Of a stretch of DNA of 7,740 nt, positions 1 to 6,191 are shown in pieces; position 1 is the stretch's first letter, and every line of letters starts with the position of its first letter. The stretch is from Candidatus Nomurabacteria bacterium (GTDB lineage: Bacteria > Patescibacteriota > Minisyncoccia > Phycocordibacterales > UBA9973), in contig JADLCZ010000016.1 of NCBI GenBank assembly GCA_020846955.1, positions 1 through 7,740 of the forward strand, given 5' to 3'. Below the pieces are notes generated by a model, which did not search any database, was not told the origin of the DNA, and was given only the letters and a program-made list of their open reading frames with translations. The translations under genes were made by a program, and so were the position numbers.

Positions 1-1073
1 TTCTTGTATTCATCGACAATTTTCGAAGCGATAATTCCAAGTACTCCCACACGCCATTTAGGATTACCAATTACTATTACTGACTTCTCTTCCCTTTTAC
101 TTAGTGTAACTTTCACTTCTTTCATTATATGTGCGACAATTACTTTACGATTCTCATTTATCTTCATTAAATAATCAGTCAGTGCGCCAGCTTCAGCAAT
201 CTCGGTCGTAGCAAGCAATTCAAAAGCGCGCATTGGACTATCCATGCGACTAGCTGCATTAATCTTTGGTGCCAAGGAAAATGTCACATCATCCTCGACA
301 AGCTTCGTTGCGTCAACACCTGCCTTTTTCCAAAATTGTTGTAATCCCACTCGATGATTTTTCTGCAGAACCTTCAAGCCGAAATATGCGAGCACCCTGT
401 TCTCGTCGACGAGTGGCACCTGGTCGGAAAGGGTGGCAATACCTGCCATATCAAGGAGCCACTTCTCCCACTCTTTTGTAATATTCCAATATTCTCCATA
501 TTTTTTGCACAACGCTTGAACAATCTTAAAAGCAAGTCCCGCTCCACAAAGCATTTTGTCAGGATATTTGCACCCTTCTTGTTTGGGGTTGATAATTGCA
601 TAGGCTTTGGGCACGCTCTCTTGTGGTAAATGGTGATCGGTAATGATGACATCAATCCCTGCACCTTGAGCAAGCGCTGTTTCGGCAACTGCGGTAATTC
701 CAAGATCGAATGTAATCAGTAAATTCACTCCATCAACGATGAACTGATCAATTGCATCGATGTGCAAACCATAGCCTTCATCGTGGCGATCCGGAATATA
801 AATTTGATAATTTGTGTAGCCAATTTTCTTGAAAAAATCATTCATGATTACTGCTGCTGGAATGCCATCACAATCGTAATCGGTATAAATAACAATTTTC
901 TCCTTTGCCTCGGTGGCCTCAAAAATCCGCACGCAAACTCGCTCCATATCTTTCATCAAAAAAGGATCGTAAATATGTTCCTCATAACTAGGATGTAAAA
1001 ACCGCTCAAAATCCGCAGGGGCAATCCCCCGATTAGTAAATAATAATTCCAAAAGCTCATTAGGTTTCGGCAT
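1..1073 (-). CDS. recJ: RecJ single-stranded-DNA exonuclease, C-terminus cut off by window edge
   Basis: The frame is open from ATG at 1073 through the window edge: 357 codons, no stop, no frameshift. RecJ is a cytoplasmic metal-dependent 5'-3' ssDNA exonuclease of the DHH family, used in recombination and mismatch or base-excision repair. Seen motifs: an N-terminal RGIAPADFERFLHPSY segment (residues 15-30), DYDCDG (65-70, metal-binding aspartates), PDRHDEGYGLH (94-104), TFDLGIT (121-127), TDHH (145-148), ATLSDQVPLVDENR (213-226) and PKINAASRM (269-277), together making the DHH domain. The DHHA1 domain begins near WRVGVLGIIASKI (340-352); many RecJ proteins have WH where this has WR. The start was chosen because its ATG sits one base after the pgk stop and the family N-terminus is complete from there. 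There is no Shine-Dalgarno sequence, so translation is probably coupled to pgk. Residues beyond 357 (rest of DHHA1 and any OB fold) are outside the window. Confidence 0.93.
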   Translation of the reverse strand, partial: MPKPNELLELLFTNRGIAPADFERFLHPSYEEHIYDPFLMKDMERVCVRIFEATEAKEKIVIYTDYDCDGIPAAVIMNDFFKKIGYTNYQIYIPDRHDEGYGLHIDAIDQFIVDGVNLLITFDLGITAVAETALAQGAGIDVIITDHHLPQESVPKAYAIINPKQEGCKYPDKMLCGAGLAFKIVQALCKKYGEYWNITKEWEKWLLDMAGIATLSDQVPLVDENRVLAYFGLKVLQKNHRVGLQQFWKKAGVDATKLVEDDVTFSLAPKINAASRMDSPMRAFELLATTEIAEAGALTDYLMKINENRKVIVAHIMKEVKVTLSKREEKSVIVIGNPKWRVGVLGIIASKIVDEYK

Positions 1074-1074
1074 A

Positions 1075-2187
1075 TTATTTCAAAGCTTTAATTCCTGGCA
1101 AGGTGCCTTTGGAGAGGAATTCTAGGGTTGCTCCGCCACCGGAGGAGACGAATGTGAAATGTTTCGCTAGTTTTTTCTTTTCTACAAAGACTGCAGTGTC
1201 GCCTCCGCCAATTATTACTTTAGCTTTTGTTTTCATTAATAATTTTACAAGCTCGTCTGTGGCTTCAACATAATCATTTTCATACCAGCCCATTGGGCCA
1301 TTCCAAAGAATTAATTTAGCCTTGTGAATTAGCGGTGCGAGGCGATTGATGCTTGGAATTCCAACATCAAGGATTTGATTATTTGGTCCAACATCTTCTA
1401 CTTTTATAGCAACATTACGACTTCGAGATACCACTACCATATCTGGCAAAATTAATTTCTTGTGATTAAGAAATGATTTCGGGATCTTGGCATCGTTATC
1501 TACCACTGATTTCCCAACCTCCAACCCTTTGGCTTTATAGAAATTATTTACAAGTGCACCGCCAACAAAGACATTGTCTGCGTCTTTGAGATATCTTTTA
1601 ATTAAAGGAATTTTTGTCTCAGCTTTTGCTCCACCAAAAATTACTAGGAATGGATGCTCTGGTACAAGTGCGCGAGAAAGCTCTTTGACCTCAAGCTCCA
1701 TTTGCAATCCTGCATAGCTTGGCAAAAATTTTGGTATCCCTACAATCGAAGCACTCGCTCGGTGCGATACTGGGAAAGCCTCATTAACATATATATCACC
1801 ATGCTTAGAAAGGCCTCGGGCAAAAGATGGGTCATTCTTGTCTTCACCAGCCACACTGCGCAAATTTTCGAGCATTATCACATCCCCATTTTTCATCTTC
1901 TCTATTGCATCATCGACTTGTGCACCCAAAACACTTGTAATAAAAGTTACAGGGATAGAATGCTTGAGAACTTTTGCCATTGGCAAAAGAGAGTTTTTTG
2001 GATCACGACCCGAGTGACTGATTATTATAATCTTTGCACCCAATTTACGCAGAAGATTGATTGTTGGTAGAGATTTTTTAATCCGTGAATCATCTTCAAC
2101 CCTATCACCATCAAGTGGAACATTGTAATCGGTACGGAGTATTACCCTTTTTCCTTTTAGATTTGTTAGTTCTTTTATGCTTTTCAT
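1075..2187 (-). CDS. pgk: Phosphoglycerate kinase (short form, 370 residues)
   Basis: Phosphoglycerate kinase (EC 2.7.2.3) transfers phosphate from 1,3-bisphosphoglycerate to ADP in lower glycolysis, in the cytoplasm. N-terminal substrate domain: RTDYNVP (18-24), DDSRI (32-36), SHSGR (57-61, usually SHLGR), LENLR (106-110), YVNEAF (133-138, usually VNDAF) and SHRASAS (141-147). C-terminal nucleotide domain: FGGAK (184-188), FVGGALVNNF (207-216), LWNGPMG (294-300), GGGDT (327-331) and SSGGGATLEFL (348-358, usually STGGGA). The basic residues expected in the active site are present, so it should be active. At 370 residues it is shorter than the usual 390-400. It starts four bases after the tpiA stop, and recJ begins one base after its own stop, so the three genes form one operon. 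A GGAGGT lies upstream in the last codons of tpiA, but its spacing is long. Confidence 0.97.
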   Translation of the reverse strand: MKSIKELTNLKGKRVILRTDYNVPLDGDRVEDDSRIKKSLPTINLLRKLGAKIIIISHSGRDPKNSLLPMAKVLKHSIPVTFITSVLGAQVDDAIEKMKNGDVIMLENLRSVAGEDKNDPSFARGLSKHGDIYVNEAFPVSHRASASIVGIPKFLPSYAGLQMELEVKELSRALVPEHPFLVIFGGAKAETKIPLIKRYLKDADNVFVGGALVNNFYKAKGLEVGKSVVDNDAKIPKSFLNHKKLILPDMVVVSRSRNVAIKVEDVGPNNQILDVGIPSINRLAPLIHKAKLILWNGPMGWYENDYVEATDELVKLLMKTKAKVIIGGGDTAVFVEKKKLAKHFTFVSSGGGATLEFLSKGTLPGIKALK

Positions 2188-2191
2188 AAAT

Positions 2192-2950
2192 TTATTTTAC
2201 ACCTCCATTTTTAATAATATTTAAAAACTTTTTTACATCCAAACTATCTCTTCCAACCAGAAATCCATCTACCCCACCATTTGTAATTAATTCCAAAGAA
2301 TTTTGAGGATGAACTGAGCCACCATAGATAACTCTTACACTATGCGCAATGCTCGGACTTGAGATGGTGGCAATAACTTTTTTTATATACAAAATCATCT
2401 CTTGGCATTCAAATGTCTCAACTTCTCGAACAGCATTGGATCCTATTGCCCATACTGGCTCATAAGCAATTATAATTTTTGAGAGTGCATTTTTAGAAAC
2501 ACCCTGCAAGCTATTTTCTATCTGCTTTTTTACAATATTTAAATATTCATGACTCTCATCGCGAGTTTTCTCCCCTACACACAATACAGGAGTAATACCT
2601 ACTTTCAAAAGTGCATTTATTTTTTTATTACACATTTCATCAGTCTCGCCCATTGCACGCCTTTCAGAATGGCCAACGATACAATATTTCACTTTCAAAA
2701 CGGAAAGCATCTTTGCAGAAACATTACCTGTATATGCACCAACCTCTTCGTAATATGCATCCTCTGCACCAACAGCAACTTTTCTTGATTTAATCTTTAA
2801 TAAATTTGGTAGATATATATAAGGAGCACAGATAGCTACATCAATATTTTTAAAATCTTTTTGGTTTTTTGTAATACCTTTAAACAAAACCTCTGCCTCT
2901 TTGATAGTTGCAGGGTTCATCTTCCAATTACCTATAACAATTTTCTTCAT
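2192..2950 (-). CDS. tpiA: Triosephosphate isomerase
   Basis: Triosephosphate isomerase (EC 5.3.1.1) interconverts dihydroxyacetone phosphate and glyceraldehyde 3-phosphate, and the (beta/alpha)8 barrel acts as a dimer or higher oligomer in the cytoplasm. Visible: GNWKMN (7-12, with substrate-binding Asn8 and Lys10), GAYTGNVSAKML (71-82), GHSERR (93-98, catalytic His94), YEPVWAIG (163-170, catalytic Glu164), YGGSV (209-213) and the phosphate-binding GFLVGRDSL (229-237). Length (252) is normal. Loop 6 continues as AIGSNA rather than the common AIGTGK. It is the first gene of tpiA-pgk-recJ. Its ATG lies 19 bases after the preceding pilin gene and directly after an extended -10 box, so the mRNA is probably leaderless. 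The usual companion GAPDH gene is not adjacent. Confidence 0.97.
   Translation of the reverse strand: MKKIVIGNWKMNPATIKEAEVLFKGITKNQKDFKNIDVAICAPYIYLPNLLKIKSRKVAVGAEDAYYEEVGAYTGNVSAKMLSVLKVKYCIVGHSERRAMGETDEMCNKKINALLKVGITPVLCVGEKTRDESHEYLNIVKKQIENSLQGVSKNALSKIIIAYEPVWAIGSNAVREVETFECQEMILYIKKVIATISSPSIAHSVRVIYGGSVHPQNSLELITNGGVDGFLVGRDSLDVKKFLNIIKNGGVK
2202..2206 (-). promoter_or_regulatory. Possible Shine-Dalgarno sequence for pgk, with long spacing
   Basis: GGAGG (followed by T) on the minus strand lies inside the last codons of tpiA (encoding Gly-Gly-Val). It is the only good anti-16S match seen near any start in this window. Fourteen bases separate GGAGG from the pgk ATG, longer than the usual 5-9, so it may act weakly or be only a by-product of the Gly-Gly codons. 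Confidence 0.4.
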
Positions 2951-2956
2951 TATTCT

Positions 2957-2965
2957 ATTATATCA
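2957..2965 (-). promoter_or_regulatory. Extended -10 promoter of tpiA-pgk-recJ, predicted leaderless start
   Basis: Read on the minus strand, 2965-2957 is TGATATAAT: a perfect TATAAT (2962-2957) with the TG extension. Six bases (AGAATA) separate it from the tpiA ATG at 2950. With the usual six-base discriminator, transcription would start at the A of the ATG, giving an mRNA with no leader. No Shine-Dalgarno sequence is present between stop and start. The -35 region is poor: TTGGAA at 2988-2983 has a 20-base spacer, which is too long, as expected if the TG extension compensates. The upstream part lies in the final codons of the GspK-like gene. Confidence 0.72.
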
Positions 2966-2969
2966 CAAA

Positions 2970-4325
2970 TTACTGTGTCTCTTTCCAAGATTTTACAGTC
3001 CAGGCTCCCGATGGACCGGTAGAGAAACTAGAGCTTGTAAGCCCAGAATTGTATGTAATAGTAGCTGAGTTACTAAGAGTTATAGTTTTAGCAGTTACTT
3101 GGTTGGCACCAGCACTATTACTTAGAACTACACCTCCATATGGTGCTATCAAGATAATAGACCCAGCTGTGTTGGAAATACTTATAGCACTACTTCCAGT
3201 GTTTGTAGAAACCACCATCATATAACTGCCAGTAGTTCCTGATCCAAGAAATGTAGCACTATTGGCAGTAGATACTGTCCCATCAACAATTACCACACCT
3301 CCAGCAGCCCCAAAAGAAGGGTCTAATTTCATAATACTATTATTGGAAATACTCAAATTACCTGTTATCCACAATACTCCAGTAACAGTCAGTACTGCGT
3401 TGCTAGACAATGTAACATTACCAGTAATCTTCTTTGGGCCTATTGATTGAGTCGATGACCCACTTAAACTTATTGCGGGAGATGTCCCTCCGAGCAGTGC
3501 ATCATCTTTCCAGTCTGTAATATTCTGATCGGAAACAGGAAAGTTGGCAGACACAGGATCTAAATGTGAAGTGTCACAAGCTTTGTTGTTGGAGCTACCA
3601 GTCTGACAATAAATCGTACCTGCAACTGTAGAATTAGTTACACTATGAGCTTCTGCGTTACCTACCCCTGCAGTACCTACTGTTACACCATTAATTGATC
3701 CATATGCTCCACCTGTTGAAATAGAGAAAAATAAGTCCGTATTAACTCCAATTTGTGTCCAAGTACTTGGGCTAAGCTTCCCGATTTTTGCTGTTCCATT
3801 ACCATAGTTAACATTTCCTCCAATAATATAATAATTTGATCCACTAGCAGAAGCGCCATCTACTGTTAGCCAATAAGTAGTTGCTGATGTTAAAGATGGA
3901 TTTGATGTAAAATTGATATTGACCCAACCATAATTTGTAGATACTAAGTTTGTAGAAAGTGTACCTGTTGCCTTGATAGTGCTCGAGGGCTTACCACTAC
4001 TATCTGTCCTGATTGTAACTGTTGCATCAGCAGGGCTTCCAACTTTTTTTATATAAATTTGTGCACTACTTAGAATGTTTGTATTAGTGAGCTGGAAACT
4101 CTGTGCAATTGTTTTTGTATTTGTGGTATTTCCAAAAATATTATCACTAGCTGGGGCGCCACTACCATTAGTCTGATCAACTGTTGCAGATTGACCATTC
4201 GCAGACACTGCAGTTCCAGTGATAGACCCTGTCCCAGTAATTGGCCCATTTGAATAAACATTCCCAATAATTTGAGACGAATTATTAAGCGTAATTCCAC
4301 CAGTCCCTGACTGCATACCATAATA
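2970..4325 (-). repeat. C-terminal domain shared by the two large pilins, copy 2 with insertion
   Basis: Codons 131-581 of the GspK-like gene hold the second copy of the shared exported domain. Codons 193-335 (3711-4139) have no counterpart in copy 1 and look like an inserted beta-sandwich module. The flanks on both sides of the insertion still align with copy 1. Confidence 0.7.
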
Positions 4326-4715
4326 AAATGATGTTCCTACCCCTTTTTGAACTGTAAGATTAATTTTGCGTTGATATCCAGCATTATCAGCTGACGCAAG
4401 GATTTCTTTATTGCCATTTGCTAGAGTTGTAACTGTAGTAGTAACTGTCGTAGTACCTAACACAAGATTAACACTTGATCCAAGCTGTTTACTTTTGTTT
4501 ATACGATATAAAACATCCTCCGTAGCTGAATTAGCTAGAAAATATGCTTGCTTAGAATCAAGAATATTATTCCCTAATACATATTCTCGAATAACAGGAC
4601 GAGAAATACCAGCAATAATAGTCATACTTATAAAAAATACAAAAAGTGTGAATATCATCATCGCTGCGCCGTAATTTTTCTTTATATTTAATTTTTGTAA
4701 ATTTATTTTTTTCAT
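2970..4715 (-). CDS. GspK/PilX-like minor pilin with large C-terminal exported domain
   Basis: A 581-residue prepilin-like protein. A basic leader ends at Gly16, with probable prepilin-peptidase cleavage before AAMMIFTLF and a hydrophobic helix to about 37. Position +5 is Ile, not Glu, as in GspK tip pseudopilins. The segment SKQAYFLANSATEDVLYRI (54-72) matches the PilX/GspK helix after the membrane segment. A Thr-rich beta region (88-124) follows. From about 131 to 581 there is a Ser/Thr/Asn/Gly-rich domain with repeated short strands such as LSSNA, ISNNS and LSNSA, suggesting a beta-solenoid. It is homologous to the C-terminal part of the preceding gene product. Residues 193-335 look like an inserted beta-sandwich (AQSFQL, SGKPSS, YGWVNINF, TYWLTV) resembling exported choice-of-anchor-type modules. 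Cys370 and Cys380 are the only cysteines. It is last in the pilin operon, nine bases after its neighbour, with no Shine-Dalgarno. Likely pilus tip subunit; ligand unknown. Confidence 0.82.
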   Translation of the reverse strand: MKKINLQKLNIKKNYGAAMMIFTLFVFFISMTIIAGISRPVIREYVLGNNILDSKQAYFLANSATEDVLYRINKSKQLGSSVNLVLGTTTVTTTVTTLANGNKEILASADNAGYQRKINLTVQKGVGTSFYYGMQSGTGGITLNNSSQIIGNVYSNGPITGTGSITGTAVSANGQSATVDQTNGSGAPASDNIFGNTTNTKTIAQSFQLTNTNILSSAQIYIKKVGSPADATVTIRTDSSGKPSSTIKATGTLSTNLVSTNYGWVNINFTSNPSLTSATTYWLTVDGASASGSNYYIIGGNVNYGNGTAKIGKLSPSTWTQIGVNTDLFFSISTGGAYGSINGVTVGTAGVGNAEAHSVTNSTVAGTIYCQTGSSNNKACDTSHLDPVSANFPVSDQNITDWKDDALLGGTSPAISLSGSSTQSIGPKKITGNVTLSSNAVLTVTGVLWITGNLSISNNSIMKLDPSFGAAGGVVIVDGTVSTANSATFLGSGTTGSYMMVVSTNTGSSAISISNTAGSIILIAPYGGVVLSNSAGANQVTAKTITLSNSATITYNSGLTSSSFSTGPSGAWTVKSWKETQ

Positions 4716-4724
4716 TTAATTTAT

Positions 4725-5627
4725 TTATGGTGTTACTGAAAATGTAGCTTGGTCGAACTTTAAGGTCGTATTACTAATAGCAGCTTGAATAGTTGAGAGG
4801 CCGTTAGATCCAATTTGGAGACTTTTGGCAATTATTCCTTTTACATTTATATTTGGACCAGCAACATAAATTCCACCATTTGGTGCATAAAATACAACAT
4901 TTCCTGTAACGTTACCTAACTGTATAGCTTTAAAATACGTTGCAGGAGTTTTTGTAGCTACTATTAAAATATTACTATCTGCTGCACCTGAACCTTCAAA
5001 GACTACCGCTGGATTTCCACCCCACCCTCCAATATTTACATAATCATCCGCTATAATAACACCGTCACGACTTCCATATGATGCAGGTAGTTTAACTTTT
5101 TGTGCTATTTGAATAATATTTAATTCTCCTGTTACCCATACTGGACCATTGATTGTTGTAACATTTTGATAAAGATAAAATTGACTCGCAGTTGATTTGC
5201 ATGGGCCGATCTCTGCAACTCCAGATTGGCAAGTTCCTCCGGCCTCAGCCTCAGCTTTCCAGGCTGCTATATTTGTACTCCAATCTGGGATATCTGTTAC
5301 AACGGGACTAGGTTGGCTAGTATCACAGGATTTATTATTACCTGTGCCACTTTGGCAATAAATTGTCCCAGTTGCTATATTATTCTCTACAGTATTTGCA
5401 GTAGAATTTCCACTGACTAAATAACCTGAACCATGATTATATGCATCATAAAAAGCTATTGAACCACTACTTCCTCCTGAAAAAAGAGAGCCTGTAATAT
5501 TGGCTGTCCCGCCATACAATTTTATCGAACCCACTGAGTGAATATCTCCAACTACACCAATAGATCCTAGTCCATTATTGTCAGGAAAGATTAGAGCTCC
5601 TCCTGTTCCTGAGTGAAAACCTGAGTA
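4725..5627 (-). repeat. C-terminal domain shared by the two large pilins, copy 1
   Basis: Residues 189-488 of the fusion correspond to residues 131-192 plus 336-581 of the GspK-like protein. Matching blocks are Y.G..SGTGG, GTIYCQ.G..NNK.CDTS, the W(K)A/D segment before GG, the GP/GV.W.TG.L.I strand, S.G...GV.I.D, F.GSG and APYGG/APNGG. The second copy is at 2970-4325, interrupted at 3711-4139. Confidence 0.75.
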
Positions 5628-6191
5628 AGGTAAAGTCACTGTTGATGTAGAGCTCGAACTTGAGCTACTTCCTGACCCAGAAACCTCTTTTGGTAAAACA
5701 ACTATATTATAAAAATTTTCGTTTGAGGCTGTTTTGTCTCGAGAATCTTGTAATGTCATCTCTATTTTTACAACCTTGCTATTGGTTGTATCAACATTAC
5801 GGAATATCAAAGATGTAACTTTAATATTATCCCCTAAAAGATTATCTATTACTGTTCCATCTTTTGATATATTTAATGCTCCATTGGAAACACTAAACTT
5901 AATAACCTGAGCAGTTCCACCACTATCTAAACTGTCGAGCTCTAAAGTTCCAGGTGAAGTATTGAATACGCTTGTCCCTTTTACTGCAGATGCAATACGG
6001 ATTTCGTGAGACATCCTCTCAAGTGCAGTATTACCATTTTGCAATAAATCGTGATTCGTACGACTTTGGTTAAAGAATGAAAGCAATACAACAAAAGCAT
6101 TTGCAACTATAATGCTAATAATAGCAAATACAGCAACATAAATGATGATTTCTATAATTGAGTATCCAGATTTTAAATTTACATTTTTCAT
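4725..6191 (-). CDS. GspJ/PilW-like minor pilin fused to large C-terminal exported domain
   Basis: A 488-residue protein made of two parts. Residues 1-168 are a GspJ/PilW-type pilin: leader MKNVNLKSG, cleavage after Gly9, Glu at +5 (YSIIE), hydrophobic helix, then LQNGNTALERMSHEI (50-64) and a beta domain. This half is a close paralogue of the whole upstream gene product: I count 42 identities in the first 60 aligned residues. A Ser/Gly linker (171-182) follows. Residues 189-488 carry the domain shared with the GspK-like neighbour: SGTGG (194-198), GTIYCQ (275-280), CDTS (289-292), GPVWVTGELNI (349-359), SYGSRDGVIIADD (371-383) and FYAPNGG (434-440). Its four cysteines form two close pairs, 279/289 and 321/331, possibly disulfides outside the cell. 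The start overlaps the upstream stop as ATGA, so translation is coupled. Likely an exposed minor pilin with a binding role, which is inferred. Confidence 0.83.
   Translation of the reverse strand: MKNVNLKSGYSIIEIIIYVAVFAIISIIVANAFVVLLSFFNQSRTNHDLLQNGNTALERMSHEIRIASAVKGTSVFNTSPGTLELDSLDSGGTAQVIKFSVSNGALNISKDGTVIDNLLGDNIKVTSLIFRNVDTTNSKVVKIEMTLQDSRDKTASNENFYNIVVLPKEVSGSGSSSSSSSTSTVTLPYSGFHSGTGGALIFPDNNGLGSIGVVGDIHSVGSIKLYGGTANITGSLFSGGSSGSIAFYDAYNHGSGYLVSGNSTANTVENNIATGTIYCQSGTGNNKSCDTSQPSPVVTDIPDWSTNIAAWKAEAEAGGTCQSGVAEIGPCKSTASQFYLYQNVTTINGPVWVTGELNIIQIAQKVKLPASYGSRDGVIIADDYVNIGGWGGNPAVVFEGSGAADSNILIVATKTPATYFKAIQLGNVTGNVVFYAPNGGIYVAGPNINVKGIIAKSLQIGSNGLSTIQAAISNTTLKFDQATFSVTP
5688..6191 (-). 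repeat. Duplicated GspJ-like coding segment (paralogue of 6188-6697)
   Basis: Codons 1-168 of the 488-residue fusion align along their whole length with the neighbouring 169-residue GspJ-like gene. Many codons differ synonymously even where residues agree, for example in the YSIIEIIIY segment, so this is an old tandem duplication at protein level, not a recent DNA repeat. The homology stops where the Ser-rich linker begins. Confidence 0.8.

Noticed and set aside
361..420. GC-richer patch inside recJ (33 of 60 bases by my count) as a sign of transfer
   Set aside because: The patch is short, in frame, and encodes ordinary RecJ sequence. Local codon variation is a simpler explanation.
374..703. 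A 109-residue open frame on the minus strand within recJ
   Set aside because: It is an out-of-frame shadow. The recJ frame is continuous through the same bases and carries all the family motifs there.
1..1073. Possible frameshift or pseudogene in recJ, since no closed reading frame is present
   Set aside because: I translated the whole stretch codon by codon. There are 357 codons with no stop; the frame simply leaves the window before its end.
1654..2070. Plus-strand open frame of 138 residues opposite pgk, and similar plus-strand frames at 266-629, 762-998, 2549-2793, 3262-3450, 4411-4674 and 5226-5420
   Set aside because: All lie opposite strongly supported genes, have no recognisable motifs and no promoter or ribosome binding site, and are composed like antisense shadows.
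4070..4321. Minus-strand 83-residue frame inside the GspK-like gene
   Set aside because: It overlaps the real gene in another frame and reads as a low-complexity Leu/Gln-rich shadow of the Ser/Thr/Asn repeats.
6188..6190. TGA read as glycine (the Gracilibacteria/Absconditabacteria code)
   Set aside because: Glycine is encoded by GGN throughout and no in-frame TGA occurs inside the genes. TGA ends the stalk-only GspJ gene at exactly the family boundary with an ATGA overlap.
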